From an uncultured Acidobacteriota bacterium (GTDB lineage Bacteria; Acidobacteriota; Polarisedimenticolia; Polarisedimenticolales; JAIQFR01), in NCBI GenBank assembly GCA_937864465.1, contig CALMJU010000098.1, positions 25,400 through 89,399 on the forward strand: DNA of 64,000 nucleotides, read 5' to 3'. The number at the start of each line of letters is the position of its first letter. Position 1 is the first letter of the stretch. This document shows, piece by piece, positions 16,655 to 24,343 of this stretch. A program made the translations under genes and the position numbers. The notes under the pieces were generated by a model that saw nothing but the letters and a program-made list of their open reading frames with translations, was not told the DNA's origin and did not search any database.

Positions 16655-17868
16655 TGTCCCGGGAGGGGCCGGTGGATCCGGGCGCGCCGCCACGCGTGAT
16701 CCTCCACCTCGACATGGACGCGTTCTACGCCGCGGTCGAGGTCCGCGAGGATCCGTCTCTCTCCGGCCGCCCCGTGATCGTCGGGCATCGGGGGCCGAGG
16801 GGCGTCGTCTCGACCTGCTCCTACGAGGCGCGGAGAAGCGGCGTCCGTTCCGCGATGCCCTCCGTCGTCGCGGAGCGGCTCTGCCCCGACGCCGTCTGGC
16901 TTCCCGGCCGGGCGGCGCTCTACGCGCGGGTGTCGCGCGAGATCCGCCGGATCCTCGACGGGGTCTCGCCCGCGGTCGAGCCCCTGTCGATCGACGAGGC
17001 GTTCGTCGACCTGACCGGCATCGCGAGGAGCCTCGAGGAAGGCGCCCGGATCGCCGCGGAGATCCGGGCGCGCATCCGCTCCGAGCAGCGCCTGACCGCA
17101 TCCGCCGGGATCGCGCCGAACAAGTTCCTCGCGAAGATCGCCTCCGACCTCGAGAAGCCCGACGGGCTGGTCCTCCTCGCCGCCGAGGACGTCCCGGCCC
17201 GGCTGTGGCCGCTGCCGCTCCTCCGCCTCTGGGGCGTGGGGCCGGCCACCGCGGCGCGCCTGGCGCGAGGGGGTCTCGCGAGGATCGGAGACCTCCTGCG
17301 GGTCCCCGAGGAGGCGCTCGCCTCCCTGGTCGGCCTCGGGACCGCGCTGCACCTCCGTGCGCTCGCCCGCGGCGAGGACGACCGGCCCGTCGTGTCCCAC
17401 CGCGAGGCGAAGTCCGTCTCCGAGGAGCGCACCTACGCCGAGGATCTCGAGGACCCGGACGAGATCGACCGGGAGATGCTCGGCCGGGCGGACGCGGTCG
17501 CGCGGGAGCTGCGGCGGGAGGGGCTGGTCGCCCGGACCGTGCACCTCAAGGTCCGGACCGGCGACTTCACGACCTGGACCCGGGCGGCGACCCTTCCCGA
17601 GCCGACCGACCTCGCCGAGACCGTCGTGCGCGCCGCGAGGGAGATGTTCCGGGAGCGGATCCGGCTCGCGGGGAAGGGGGTGCGCCTCCTCGGCGTCGGC
17701 GCGAGCGGCCTCGAGCCCGCGTCCTCGGCCCCGGCGTCCCTGTTCCGGGATCCGGCGGAGGAGAGGCTCCGCACGGCCACCCGGGCCGCGGACGAGGCGC
17801 GGGACAGCTTCGGCGAGGAGTCGGTCGTGAGGGCGCGCCTCCTGCGGCGGCGCCCCAAGACCGAATGA
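16654..17868 (+). CDS. dinB: DNA polymerase IV (Y-family)
   Basis: A 404-residue translesion polymerase. Palm motifs carry the metal-binding acids: DMDAFYAAVE near residue 20 and SIDEAFVDLT near 110. PVIVG-type and CSYEARRSGVRSAMP fingers segments, the helix-hairpin-helix LWGVGPATAARL near 190 and a little-finger domain after 240 are present. No obvious C-terminal beta-clamp peptide (QLxLF) is seen. The ATG overlaps the oxidoreductase stop; a GTG at 16672 is an alternative. No SOS box was recognised nearby. Confidence 0.93.
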   Translation: MSREGPVDPGAPPRVILHLDMDAFYAAVEVREDPSLSGRPVIVGHRGPRGVVSTCSYEARRSGVRSAMPSVVAERLCPDAVWLPGRAALYARVSREIRRILDGVSPAVEPLSIDEAFVDLTGIARSLEEGARIAAEIRARIRSEQRLTASAGIAPNKFLAKIASDLEKPDGLVLLAAEDVPARLWPLPLLRLWGVGPATAARLARGGLARIGDLLRVPEEALASLVGLGTALHLRALARGEDDRPVVSHREAKSVSEERTYAEDLEDPDEIDREMLGRADAVARELRREGLVARTVHLKVRTGDFTTWTRAATLPEPTDLAETVVRAAREMFRERIRLAGKGVRLLGVGASGLEPASSAPASLFRDPAEERLRTATRAADEARDSFGEESVVRARLLRRRPKTE

Positions 17869-17882
17869 GCGGCGCGCCGCGC

Positions 17883-17888
17883 TATACT
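17883..17888 (+). promoter_or_regulatory. -10 box of yajQ
   Basis: TATACT lies 18 nt before the yajQ start codon and just after the dinB stop, allowing expression apart from dinB. No -35 is clear because the region is coding. Confidence 0.45.
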
Positions 17889-17906
17889 TCGCGCGGAGAT
17901 CACGCC

Positions 17907-18413
17907 ATGGCCGCGACGCAATCGTTCGACATCACCGTCGGCTGCGACCCGCAGGAGATCGACAACGCGGTCAACCAGGCCGTCAAGGAGATCTCGCAGC
18001 GGTACGACTTCAAGGGGCTCAAGGTGTCGGTGGAGTTCCACCGCGCCGACAACCGGATCGTCCTCGCCGGGCCGGACGACTTCAAGCTCAAGGCGATGTG
18101 GGAGGTCCTGCAGACGAAGCTCGTCCGCCGCCAGGTCCCGCTCCGCAACGTCAAGCCGGGCAAGATCGAGCCGGCCGCCGGCGGCACCGTGCGCCAGCAG
18201 CTCGACGTGCAGCAGGGGATCCCGACGGAGACCGCCCGCGAGATCGTGAAAAGGATCAAGGACCTCAAGCTCAAGAGGGTGCAGGCGGCCATCCAGGCCG
18301 AGCAGGTCCGCGTCTCCTCCCCCTCGCGGGACGACCTCCAGTCGGTGATCTCGGCGCTGAAGCAGCAGGACTTCGGGATGGAGCTGAAGTTCGGGAACTA
18401 CCGGACGCAGTGA
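17907..18413 (+). CDS. yajQ: YajQ/DUF520 nucleotide-binding protein
   Basis: A 168-residue member of the YajQ family, which binds nucleotides and, in Xanthomonas, cyclic di-GMP to act as a transcription co-regulator. The family signature is intact: SFDI near the start, EIDNAVNQAVKEISQRYDFKG, a central hinge RQVPLRNVKPGKIEPA and the terminal QDFGMELKFGNYR. The length is within the usual 160-165 range. GGAG lies 9 nt before the ATG. The preceding -10 suggests its own promoter; its partner here is unknown. Confidence 0.95.
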   Translation: MAATQSFDITVGCDPQEIDNAVNQAVKEISQRYDFKGLKVSVEFHRADNRIVLAGPDDFKLKAMWEVLQTKLVRRQVPLRNVKPGKIEPAAGGTVRQQLDVQQGIPTETAREIVKRIKDLKLKRVQAAIQAEQVRVSSPSRDDLQSVISALKQQDFGMELKFGNYRTQ

Positions 18414-18441
18414 GACCCGGGGCAGGTCCGGGGCGGGCGGC

Positions 18442-19017
18442 TCATCTCCGGATCTGCCGCCTGACGATCGGCCTCGTCTCCGACCTTCGCGCCACCTCCA
18501 AGAACCCCGCCTGCTCGAACGCGGAAGGAAGACCCGGATAGGCAAATGCATCCGGGATCTCCCCCGCGCGCGGGGCGACCGGATACCCCTCGAGGATCCG
18601 CGCGCCGCGGCGCCGCGCGAACTTCAGCGCGGCCTCGAGGAGCGCGACGGTGACTCCCCTCCTCCTCCACGGCTTCGCGACGAAGAAGCAGACGACCGAC
18701 CAGACCGGGCGGTCGTCCACGGGCGCCAGGACGCGCGATCGCGCGAGACGAGGGTAGCGGTCGCGGGGCGCCACCGCGCACCATCCGACCGGGGCGCCGC
18801 CCGCGTACGCGAGGAGCCCCGGAGCCTCCCCCGACTCCACGATCCGTTTCATGGCGCGCCGGTTCCTCGCCCCCTTCCCCGCGTCGAACGCCTTCTTCTC
18901 GAGGCGCCACCACATGCACCAGCACCCGCCGCACGCTCCTCGCGCCCCGAACAGCGACGCGAAGTCGTCCCAGCGGTCCGGCGTGAGCGGGTGGAACTCG
19001 AGGCGGGTACATCGCAC
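18442..19017 (-). CDS. GNAT-family acetyltransferase with a CxxCWCMWWR motif
   Basis: A 191-residue acyltransferase. The N-terminal part has GACGGCWCMWWRL, characteristic of a bacterial GNAT subfamily whose substrates are not known. The acetyl-CoA site is KPWRRRGVTVALLEAAL (motif A, about 118-134), preceded by the beta-4 strand SVVCFFV. The gene lies 2 nt after the yqeY stop on the same strand and is probably co-transcribed with it. The Trp/Cys-rich motif may bind metal or shape the acceptor pocket; this is inference. Confidence 0.8.
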   Translation of the reverse strand: MRCTRLEFHPLTPDRWDDFASLFGARGACGGCWCMWWRLEKKAFDAGKGARNRRAMKRIVESGEAPGLLAYAGGAPVGWCAVAPRDRYPRLARSRVLAPVDDRPVWSVVCFFVAKPWRRRGVTVALLEAALKFARRRGARILEGYPVAPRAGEIPDAFAYPGLPSAFEQAGFLEVARRSETRPIVRRQIRR

Positions 19018-19019
19018 GT

Positions 19020-19499
19020 TCAGGCCCCGGAAGACGCCTCGGCCAGCATCTCCTTGACGATCTCCTGCACCCTCTTCCCGTCGGCCGCGCCCTTGACCTT
19101 CGGCATGACGAGCTTCATGACCGCGCCCATTTCCTTCGGCGACCTCGCGCCGGACTCCGCGATCGCCTCGCCCACGATCGCGCGGACCTCCTCCTCGCCG
19201 AGGGGCTTCGGCAAGTACTCCTGCACGATGCGGAGCTCCGACTCCTCCCTCGAGGCAAGATCCTCGCGGCCCGCCTTGCGGAAGGCCTCGATCGAGTCCT
19301 TGCGCTGCTTGGCGTAGGACGCGATCGCCTCGACGATCTCGGGGTCCTCGAGGACGTGGTCCCTCCCCTTGCCCGCCCGCGCCGCGACCTCGGCCTCCTG
19401 GATCCGTGCCCGGAGCATCCTCAGCACGCCGACGCGGTCCTTGTCGCCGGACTTCATCGCGGTCTTGACGTCCTCGCCGATCCGATCCCTCAGGCTCAT
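19020..19499 (-). CDS. yqeY: GatB/YqeY domain protein
   Basis: A 159-residue all-helical protein homologous to the tail domain of GatB, the tRNA-dependent amidotransferase subunit. The free-standing YqeY form has an unclear role, possibly tRNA binding. Typical are the start MSLRDRIGEDVKTAMKSGDK, the central QRKDSIEAFRKAGREDLA and the end MGAVMKLVMPKVKGAADG. ATG 19499 follows GGAGG at 9 nt. It shares a divergent promoter region with the NupC-like gene. Confidence 0.92.
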   Translation of the reverse strand: MSLRDRIGEDVKTAMKSGDKDRVGVLRMLRARIQEAEVAARAGKGRDHVLEDPEIVEAIASYAKQRKDSIEAFRKAGREDLASREESELRIVQEYLPKPLGEEEVRAIVGEAIAESGARSPKEMGAVMKLVMPKVKGAADGKRVQEIVKEMLAEASSGA

Positions 19500-19526
19500 G
19501 GCGGGGTCCTCCGGTTTCGACGGGAC

Positions 19527-19553
19527 GATGATACCCCGAGGGCTGGTATCATC
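19527..19553. promoter_or_regulatory. 9-9-9 inverted repeat holding two divergent -10 boxes
   Basis: GATGATACC, nine bases, then GGTATCATC. Each arm contains TATCAT on one strand: plus 19547-19552, 7 nt before the GTG of the NupC-like gene (leaderless); minus 19533-19528, about 28 nt before yqeY. The symmetry may therefore come from paired promoters, but could also be an operator. Confidence 0.5.
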
Positions 19554-19559
19554 CGGCCC

Positions 19560-20870
19560 GTGAGCTGGCTCAACCTCGGCTCGCTCGGCGGGTGCGTCGC
19601 CCTCGCCTTCCTCGCCTGGGCGGCGGGCGGCTTCCGGCGCCCGGTTCCCTGGAGGACGGTGCGCGGCGCCGCCGTGCTCCTCGCCGCTCTCGGGGCGGCG
19701 GTGTTCTGGCTCCCCCCCGCGCGCACCGTGCTGGAGGCGATCAACGGCATCGTGATCGCCGTGCTGGAGGCCGGGAACGCGGGCGCCGAGTTCGTGTTCG
19801 GCCCGCTGGCGCTGGCTCCGGGACAGACCTCCCCTTCGGGAGACCGCTCGATCGGGTTCGTGTTCGCGGCCCGCGCGCTGCCGGCGGTCATCTTCTTCTC
19901 CGCGCTCATGGCCGCGCTCCATCACCTGCGGGCGATGCACCTCCTGGTCCGCCTGTTCGCGCGGCTGTTCCACCGGACGATGGGGCTGTCGGGAGCCGAG
20001 GCGCTCGCAGGCTCGGCCAACATCTTCGTCGGCGTCGAGACGGCGATGACCGTGCGGCCGTACCTGGCGAAGATGACCCGCTCGGAGCTTCTCACGATGA
20101 TCGGCTGCGGGATGGCGACGACCGCGTCCACGACGCTCGCGATCTACGTCCTGTTCCTGAAGTCGTCGTTCCCGCTGATCGCCGGCCACCTCGTCTCGGC
20201 TTCGGTGCTCGCGATTCCCGCCGCCGTGATGACCTGCAAGCTGGTCCTCCCGGAAGCGGAAAGGCCGGAGTCGCTCGGCGGCGTCCCTCCGCTCGACGAG
20301 TCCTTCCGGGAGCCCAACCTGATGTCGGCGCTCGCGGGCGGGGCCTGGGACGGACTGAAGCTCGCCGCGGGGATCGCGACGCTCCTGATCGCGGTGCTTG
20401 GCCTCGTGGCGCTCCTCGATCTCGCGCTGGCGAAGGGGAGCGCGCCGTTCGCCGGGGCGATCGGAGGGCCGCTGGACCTCCGCCGCGCGCTCGGGTGGCT
20501 CTTCACGCCCCTCGCGTGGCTCCTCGGCCTCGAGCGGACCGACCTGCGCCTCGCGGCGACGATGCTCGGCGAGCGGGCCGTGATGACCGAGGTCGTCGCC
20601 TACCGGAGCCTCGCCGACCTCGCCGCCCGGGGGGCGATCTCCCCCCGCGGCCTTCTCGTGATGTCGTACGCCCTCTGCGGGTTCGCGCACGCCGCCTCGA
20701 TCGGGATCTTCGTCGGCGGCACGGCCGCTCTCGCGCCGGAGCGGAGGGGCGACCTGGCGGCGGTGGGCCTCAAGGCGCTGGTCGCCGCCACGCTCGCGAC
20801 GCTCCTGACCGGCGCCGTCGCCGGGGTCTTCTACCGGGGGCAGGCGGGGATCCTCGGGCTCGCGCCCTGA
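19560..20870 (+). CDS. NupC-like concentrative nucleoside transporter
   Basis: A 436-residue polytopic membrane protein of the CNT/NupC family, which imports nucleosides with a cation. The gate and core motifs are visible: GSANIFVGVETAMTVRPYLAKMTRSELL around residue 155-180 and, toward the end, MSYALCGFAHAASIGIFVGG with GL-type helices. Loss of a few polar residues is possible, so substrate range is uncertain. The GTG at 19560 has no ribosome site but a TATCAT 7 nt upstream. The C-terminal helix ends just before glgC (convergent). Confidence 0.85.
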   Translation: MSWLNLGSLGGCVALAFLAWAAGGFRRPVPWRTVRGAAVLLAALGAAVFWLPPARTVLEAINGIVIAVLEAGNAGAEFVFGPLALAPGQTSPSGDRSIGFVFAARALPAVIFFSALMAALHHLRAMHLLVRLFARLFHRTMGLSGAEALAGSANIFVGVETAMTVRPYLAKMTRSELLTMIGCGMATTASTTLAIYVLFLKSSFPLIAGHLVSASVLAIPAAVMTCKLVLPEAERPESLGGVPPLDESFREPNLMSALAGGAWDGLKLAAGIATLLIAVLGLVALLDLALAKGSAPFAGAIGGPLDLRRALGWLFTPLAWLLGLERTDLRLAATMLGERAVMTEVVAYRSLADLAARGAISPRGLLVMSYALCGFAHAASIGIFVGGTAALAPERRGDLAAVGLKALVAATLATLLTGAVAGVFYRGQAGILGLAP

Positions 20871-20885
20871 AGAGTGCCCGCGCCG

Positions 20886-22160
20886 TCAGATCGTCGTTCC
20901 GTCGGGAACAACGGAGTTCTTCGGGATCACGACGATCCCGTCGCGGATGACCCAGCCGGGCCCCTCCCCGACCCGGACCTTGTCCTTGTTCACGATGCGG
21001 ACGTGCCGCCCGATGCGGGTGTTCTTGTCGACGATCGTGTCCTGGATCAGCGAGCCCTCCCCGATGCCGAGAGGAGGCGCGCCCGGAGGGCCCTCCGGAG
21101 GGTACGGATCGGCGCCCATCAGGAGCGACCGGCGGACGGTCGCGCGGTGGAGGACCGATCGCACGCCGACGATCGATTCCTCCACGGTCGAGTCCAGGAC
21201 GACGGAGCCCTCGGCCAGGATCGACCGGTTGAACCGGGTCCCGCTCACGCGCGCCCCGGGAAGGAAGCGCGGGTGCGTGAAGAACGGCCAGGCGGGGTCG
21301 TGGAAGTCGAACGGGGGGCTCTCTCGGACGAGGTCCATGTGCGCGTCGTAGAACGAGCCGATCGTCCCGATGTCGCGCCAGTAGCCTTCGAAGACGTGGG
21401 CCTGAACCTTGCGCTCCCGCACGGCCCGCGGGATCACGTCCCGCCCGAAGTCGGCGAGCCGGCCGCCGAGCAGCTCCTGGAGCGCCTGTTTTCGGAAGAG
21501 GTAGATCCCCATGGACGCCAGGTAGGGCCGCCCGGCCGGGATTCCCCTCCGCGCGAGGAGGCCGGCCGGCGCCTCCATGCCCGCCCGCGCGGCGTCGTCC
21601 TCCGGCTTCTCCCGGAACTCGAGGACGCGTCCGTCGGTCCCGACCTTCACCGCCCCGTAGCCGCCGATCTCTCCCGCGCCGCACGGGATCAGCGAGAGCG
21701 TGACGTCGGCACCGGACTCGACGTGCTCGCGAAGGAGCGTCCGGTAGTCCATCCGGTAGAGGTGGTCCCCCGACAGGACGAGCACCAGGTCCCCGCGGCT
21801 CTCCGCCACGATCCGGAGGTTCTGGCGCACGGCGTCCGCGGTCCCCTGGAACCAGGTCTCGTCCTCCGGCGTCTGCTGCGCGGCCAGGATCTGCACGAAG
21901 CCGCGGGAGAACGGGTCGAACTTGTACGTCCGGGCGATGTGCCGGTGGAGCGAGACCGAGTTGAACTGCGTCAGGACGAAGATCCGCTCCATCCCGGAAT
22001 GGATGGAGTTGCTGATCGGGACGTCGATGAGCCGGTACTTGCCCGCGATCGGGACCGCCGGCTTGCTCCGGAGCCGGGTCAGGGGGTCGAGACGGGCCCC
22101 CCGGCCCCCTCCCAGGATCACGGTGACGACGTCGCGCTCGAGACCGATCGTTTCGCTCAT
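20886..22160 (-). CDS. glgC: glucose-1-phosphate adenylyltransferase
   Basis: A 424-residue ADP-glucose pyrophosphorylase for glycogen synthesis. The N-terminal nucleotidyltransferase domain has the pyrophosphorylase loop GGGRGARLDPLT, the sugar/catalytic LSGDHLYRMDY and the EFREKP motif; the C-terminal left-handed beta-helix starts near 300 and has hexapeptides such as SVVLDSTVEES and DKNTRIGRHVRIVN. The C-terminal style resembles cyanobacterial/plant enzymes, which respond to 3-phosphoglycerate. ATG 22160 follows GGAG. No other glycogen gene is in the window. Confidence 0.95.
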   Translation of the reverse strand: MSETIGLERDVVTVILGGGRGARLDPLTRLRSKPAVPIAGKYRLIDVPISNSIHSGMERIFVLTQFNSVSLHRHIARTYKFDPFSRGFVQILAAQQTPEDETWFQGTADAVRQNLRIVAESRGDLVLVLSGDHLYRMDYRTLLREHVESGADVTLSLIPCGAGEIGGYGAVKVGTDGRVLEFREKPEDDAARAGMEAPAGLLARRGIPAGRPYLASMGIYLFRKQALQELLGGRLADFGRDVIPRAVRERKVQAHVFEGYWRDIGTIGSFYDAHMDLVRESPPFDFHDPAWPFFTHPRFLPGARVSGTRFNRSILAEGSVVLDSTVEESIVGVRSVLHRATVRRSLLMGADPYPPEGPPGAPPLGIGEGSLIQDTIVDKNTRIGRHVRIVNKDKVRVGEGPGWVIRDGIVVIPKNSVVPDGTTI

Positions 22161-22176
22161 GCGGACTCCAGGGCGG

Positions 22177-22764
22177 TCAGATCCGCATCGCGCCGGTCGA
22201 CAGGCGCTTCCAGCAGCCGGCGCAGTAGCGCTCCCCCTTGCGGTCGACGTCGGCGAGAGAGAGCGTCGCCGCCATCGCGCACGCGGGATCGCCGCAGTCG
22301 GGAAGCCCGCGCAGGCGTCCGACCGCGCGGAGGATCTCCTTGGCGAGCCGTGCACGCTGCTTCCCCGGATCGGCCTTCCTGCGGTAGAACGCCTCGCGCA
22401 GCCGGCGCACCGACACGATGGAGATGCGGCGCGCGGCGTCCGTCTCCGCGAGCACCCAGTCCCTTGCCGGCGCGTACAGGTCGAGGTCCGTGACGAGAAC
22501 CGTGAGGGCCGGAGCCGCGGCCGCCGCCGCGCCCCCGACGGTCTTGCGGAGCCCGAGCCTCTGGAGCGCGCCGCGCGCCTCCGCGAGGACGGCCGGGGTC
22601 CCGTACTGCCCGCGCGTCGCGTCCTCGGCCGATTTCGGGTGGGGCAGGGGCTCCCGGACCTCCACGGCCCCGCGGATCACCTTCGAAACCCGCGCCGCTG
22701 CCTCCTCGACCTCCGCCCCGTCCATCTTTCCGACCGGGACGAGCGCTACCCTGAGATCCGGCAC
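22177..22764 (-). CDS. archaemetzincin homologue with degenerate zinc site
   Basis: A 195-residue protein aligning along its length with archaemetzincins: the strand LTVLVTDLDLYAPARDWVLAE (about 88-107), SIVSVRRLR, then KEILRAVGRLRGLPDCGDPACAM. The family motif HExxHxxGxxH is here R146-A147-x-x-R150-x-x-G153-x-x-D156, so the three zinc-binding His and the catalytic Glu are lost. The structural Cys site (C157, C162, M164, C181, C184) is fully kept. It is thus probably non-proteolytic, perhaps a binding protein. GTG 22764 is preferred because GGAGG ends 6 nt before it. Confidence 0.8.
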   Translation of the reverse strand: MPDLRVALVPVGKMDGAEVEEAAARVSKVIRGAVEVREPLPHPKSAEDATRGQYGTPAVLAEARGALQRLGLRKTVGGAAAAAAPALTVLVTDLDLYAPARDWVLAETDAARRISIVSVRRLREAFYRRKADPGKQRARLAKEILRAVGRLRGLPDCGDPACAMAATLSLADVDRKGERYCAGCWKRLSTGAMRI

Positions 22765-22783
22765 GCGGCACCTCCGCCGGAAC

Positions 22784-22789
22784 ACTCTA
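22784..22789 (-). promoter_or_regulatory. -10 box of the archaemetzincin-like gene
   Basis: TAGAGT on the minus strand, about 20 nt before the GTG at 22764, gives a short leader with GGAGG. A -35 is not evident. Confidence 0.35.
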
Positions 22790-22812
22790 CATGGAGCCGC
22801 ATCGAGAAAGAA

Positions 22813-22853
22813 GGGGCCGGCCGGAAGCCCCCGCGGGCGCTCCGGCCGGCCCC
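22813..22853 (-). terminator. intrinsic terminator of citrate synthase
   Basis: A perfect 13-bp stem (GGGGCCGGCCGGA / TCCGGCCGGCCCC) closes a 15-nt loop that can itself pair. On the minus strand it is followed by TTCTTTCTC, a T-rich tail, 29 nt after the gltA stop. Confidence 0.8.
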
Positions 22854-22881
22854 TCGGAGCCGTCCTGCCTGTCGCGAGATC

Positions 22882-24210
22882 TCAGCCCTTCTTGATCTCT
22901 CCCTTGATCCATTCGGTCGTGACGCTCTTCGGCCGCTCGATCGGAAGGCCGAGGGCGCGATCCCACACGAGGGACGCGAGAACTCCCATCGCCCGGGAGA
23001 CGCCGAACAGCACGGTGTAGAAGTCGTACTCGGTGACGCCGTAGTGGACGAGGAGCTGCCCGGAGTGCGCGTCCACGTTCGGCCACGGGTTCTTCGCCTT
23101 CCCGTGCTTCATCAGGATGTCCGGGGCCGCGTCGAAGATCATCTTCACGATCCGGAACAGCTCGTCGTTCGGCATGTACTTCTGCGCGAACTGCTGCTGC
23201 GCCGTGTAGCGCGGGTCGGTCTTCCGCAGGACCGCGTGGCCGTATCCGGGGATGACCTGCCCGGAGTTCAGCGTGTCCCACAGGAACTTCTCGAGCTGCT
23301 CCTTGGTCGGGACGCCTCCGCCGAGCTTCGCCTTCACGTCCATGATCCAGCGGAGCACTTCCTGGTTGGCGAGGCCGTGGAGAGGTCCGGCCAGGCCGTT
23401 GATGCCGGCGGACAGCGAGTAGTACACGTCCGAGAGGGCCGAGCCGACGAGGTGCGTCGTGTGGGCGCTGACGTTCCCGCCCTCGTGGTCGGCGTGGATC
23501 GTCAGGTAGAGCCGCATCAGCTCCTTGAACTCGGGGTTCTCGACCCCCATCATGTGCGCGAGGTTCCCGCCCCAGTCGAGGTTCTTGTCGGCGGGCGGGA
23601 TGTGCTTCCCGCCGTGGTACGAGCGGCGATAGACGTACGCCGCCAGCACAGGGAGCCTGGCAAGGAGGTTCATCGCGTCTTCGAGGGTCGGGTCCCAGTA
23701 CTCGGTCTTCTTCATCCCCTTCTGGTAGGCCTTGACGAAGACCGACTCGTTCTGCATCGCCAGGATGCCCAGCGAGAATTGCGTCATCGGGTGCGTGGTC
23801 GTCGGCATCGCGTCGAGCATCTTCGTGACGTACGGCGGGAGCGTCTCGTGGGCGCGCCAGGCCTTCGAGATCGCGGCCGCGTCGTCGTTCGTCGGGAGCT
23901 CGCCCGTCAGCACGAGGTAGAAGAGCCCCTCCGGCAGCGGCTGCTCCCCGCCCTTCGCCCGCGGCAGCTTCTCCTGCAGCTCGGGAATGCTGTAGCCGCG
24001 GAACCGGATCCCTTCCATCGGATCGAGGGCGGAGGTCTCGGTGACCATGCACTTGACGCCACGGGCGCCGCCGTAGGCCTGCTCGATCGTGACCTCGGAG
24101 ATCTTCTTCTGCCCGTGGTCCTTGATGATCCCCTTCACCTCGTCTCGCATCGCGGCGACCTTGGCGTCCAGTTTCTTCTTCAACGCGGCGACGGACTCGT
24201 GGCAACTCAT
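22882..24210 (-). CDS. gltA: citrate synthase, eukaryote-like type
   Basis: A 442-residue enzyme condensing acetyl-CoA and oxaloacetate. The sequence resembles the mitochondrial-type branch more than the NADH-sensitive hexameric E. coli type, with the N-terminal KKISEVTIEQAYGGARGVKC and MEGIRFRGYSIPELQ. Catalytic His residues lie in SAHTTHLVGSALSD and PGYGHAVLRKTDPR, and the catalytic Asp in VDAHSGQLLVHYG. ATG 24210 follows GGAGGAGGG; an upstream GTG at 24228 lacks this. It is flanked by its own terminator and stands alone. Confidence 0.95.
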   Translation of the reverse strand: MSCHESVAALKKKLDAKVAAMRDEVKGIIKDHGQKKISEVTIEQAYGGARGVKCMVTETSALDPMEGIRFRGYSIPELQEKLPRAKGGEQPLPEGLFYLVLTGELPTNDDAAAISKAWRAHETLPPYVTKMLDAMPTTTHPMTQFSLGILAMQNESVFVKAYQKGMKKTEYWDPTLEDAMNLLARLPVLAAYVYRRSYHGGKHIPPADKNLDWGGNLAHMMGVENPEFKELMRLYLTIHADHEGGNVSAHTTHLVGSALSDVYYSLSAGINGLAGPLHGLANQEVLRWIMDVKAKLGGGVPTKEQLEKFLWDTLNSGQVIPGYGHAVLRKTDPRYTAQQQFAQKYMPNDELFRIVKMIFDAAPDILMKHGKAKNPWPNVDAHSGQLLVHYGVTEYDFYTVLFGVSRAMGVLASLVWDRALGLPIERPKSVTTEWIKGEIKKG

Positions 24211-24343
24211 CGGAACCCTCCTCCACACCCGGTTCGGGCGGAACGTCGCGGAATGACCGGTTTCGACCTTCGTGCCAGGGATTCGCCAGGTTAAGGCGAT
24301 CCGGAGGCGAATGTCAAGCGTCCCGTGCGCGGGGGCGTCCCGC

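Noticed and set aside
15853..17868. A 671-residue frame ahead of dinB
   Set aside because: The first two-thirds is an out-of-frame reading of the oxidoreductase; DinB begins at 16654.
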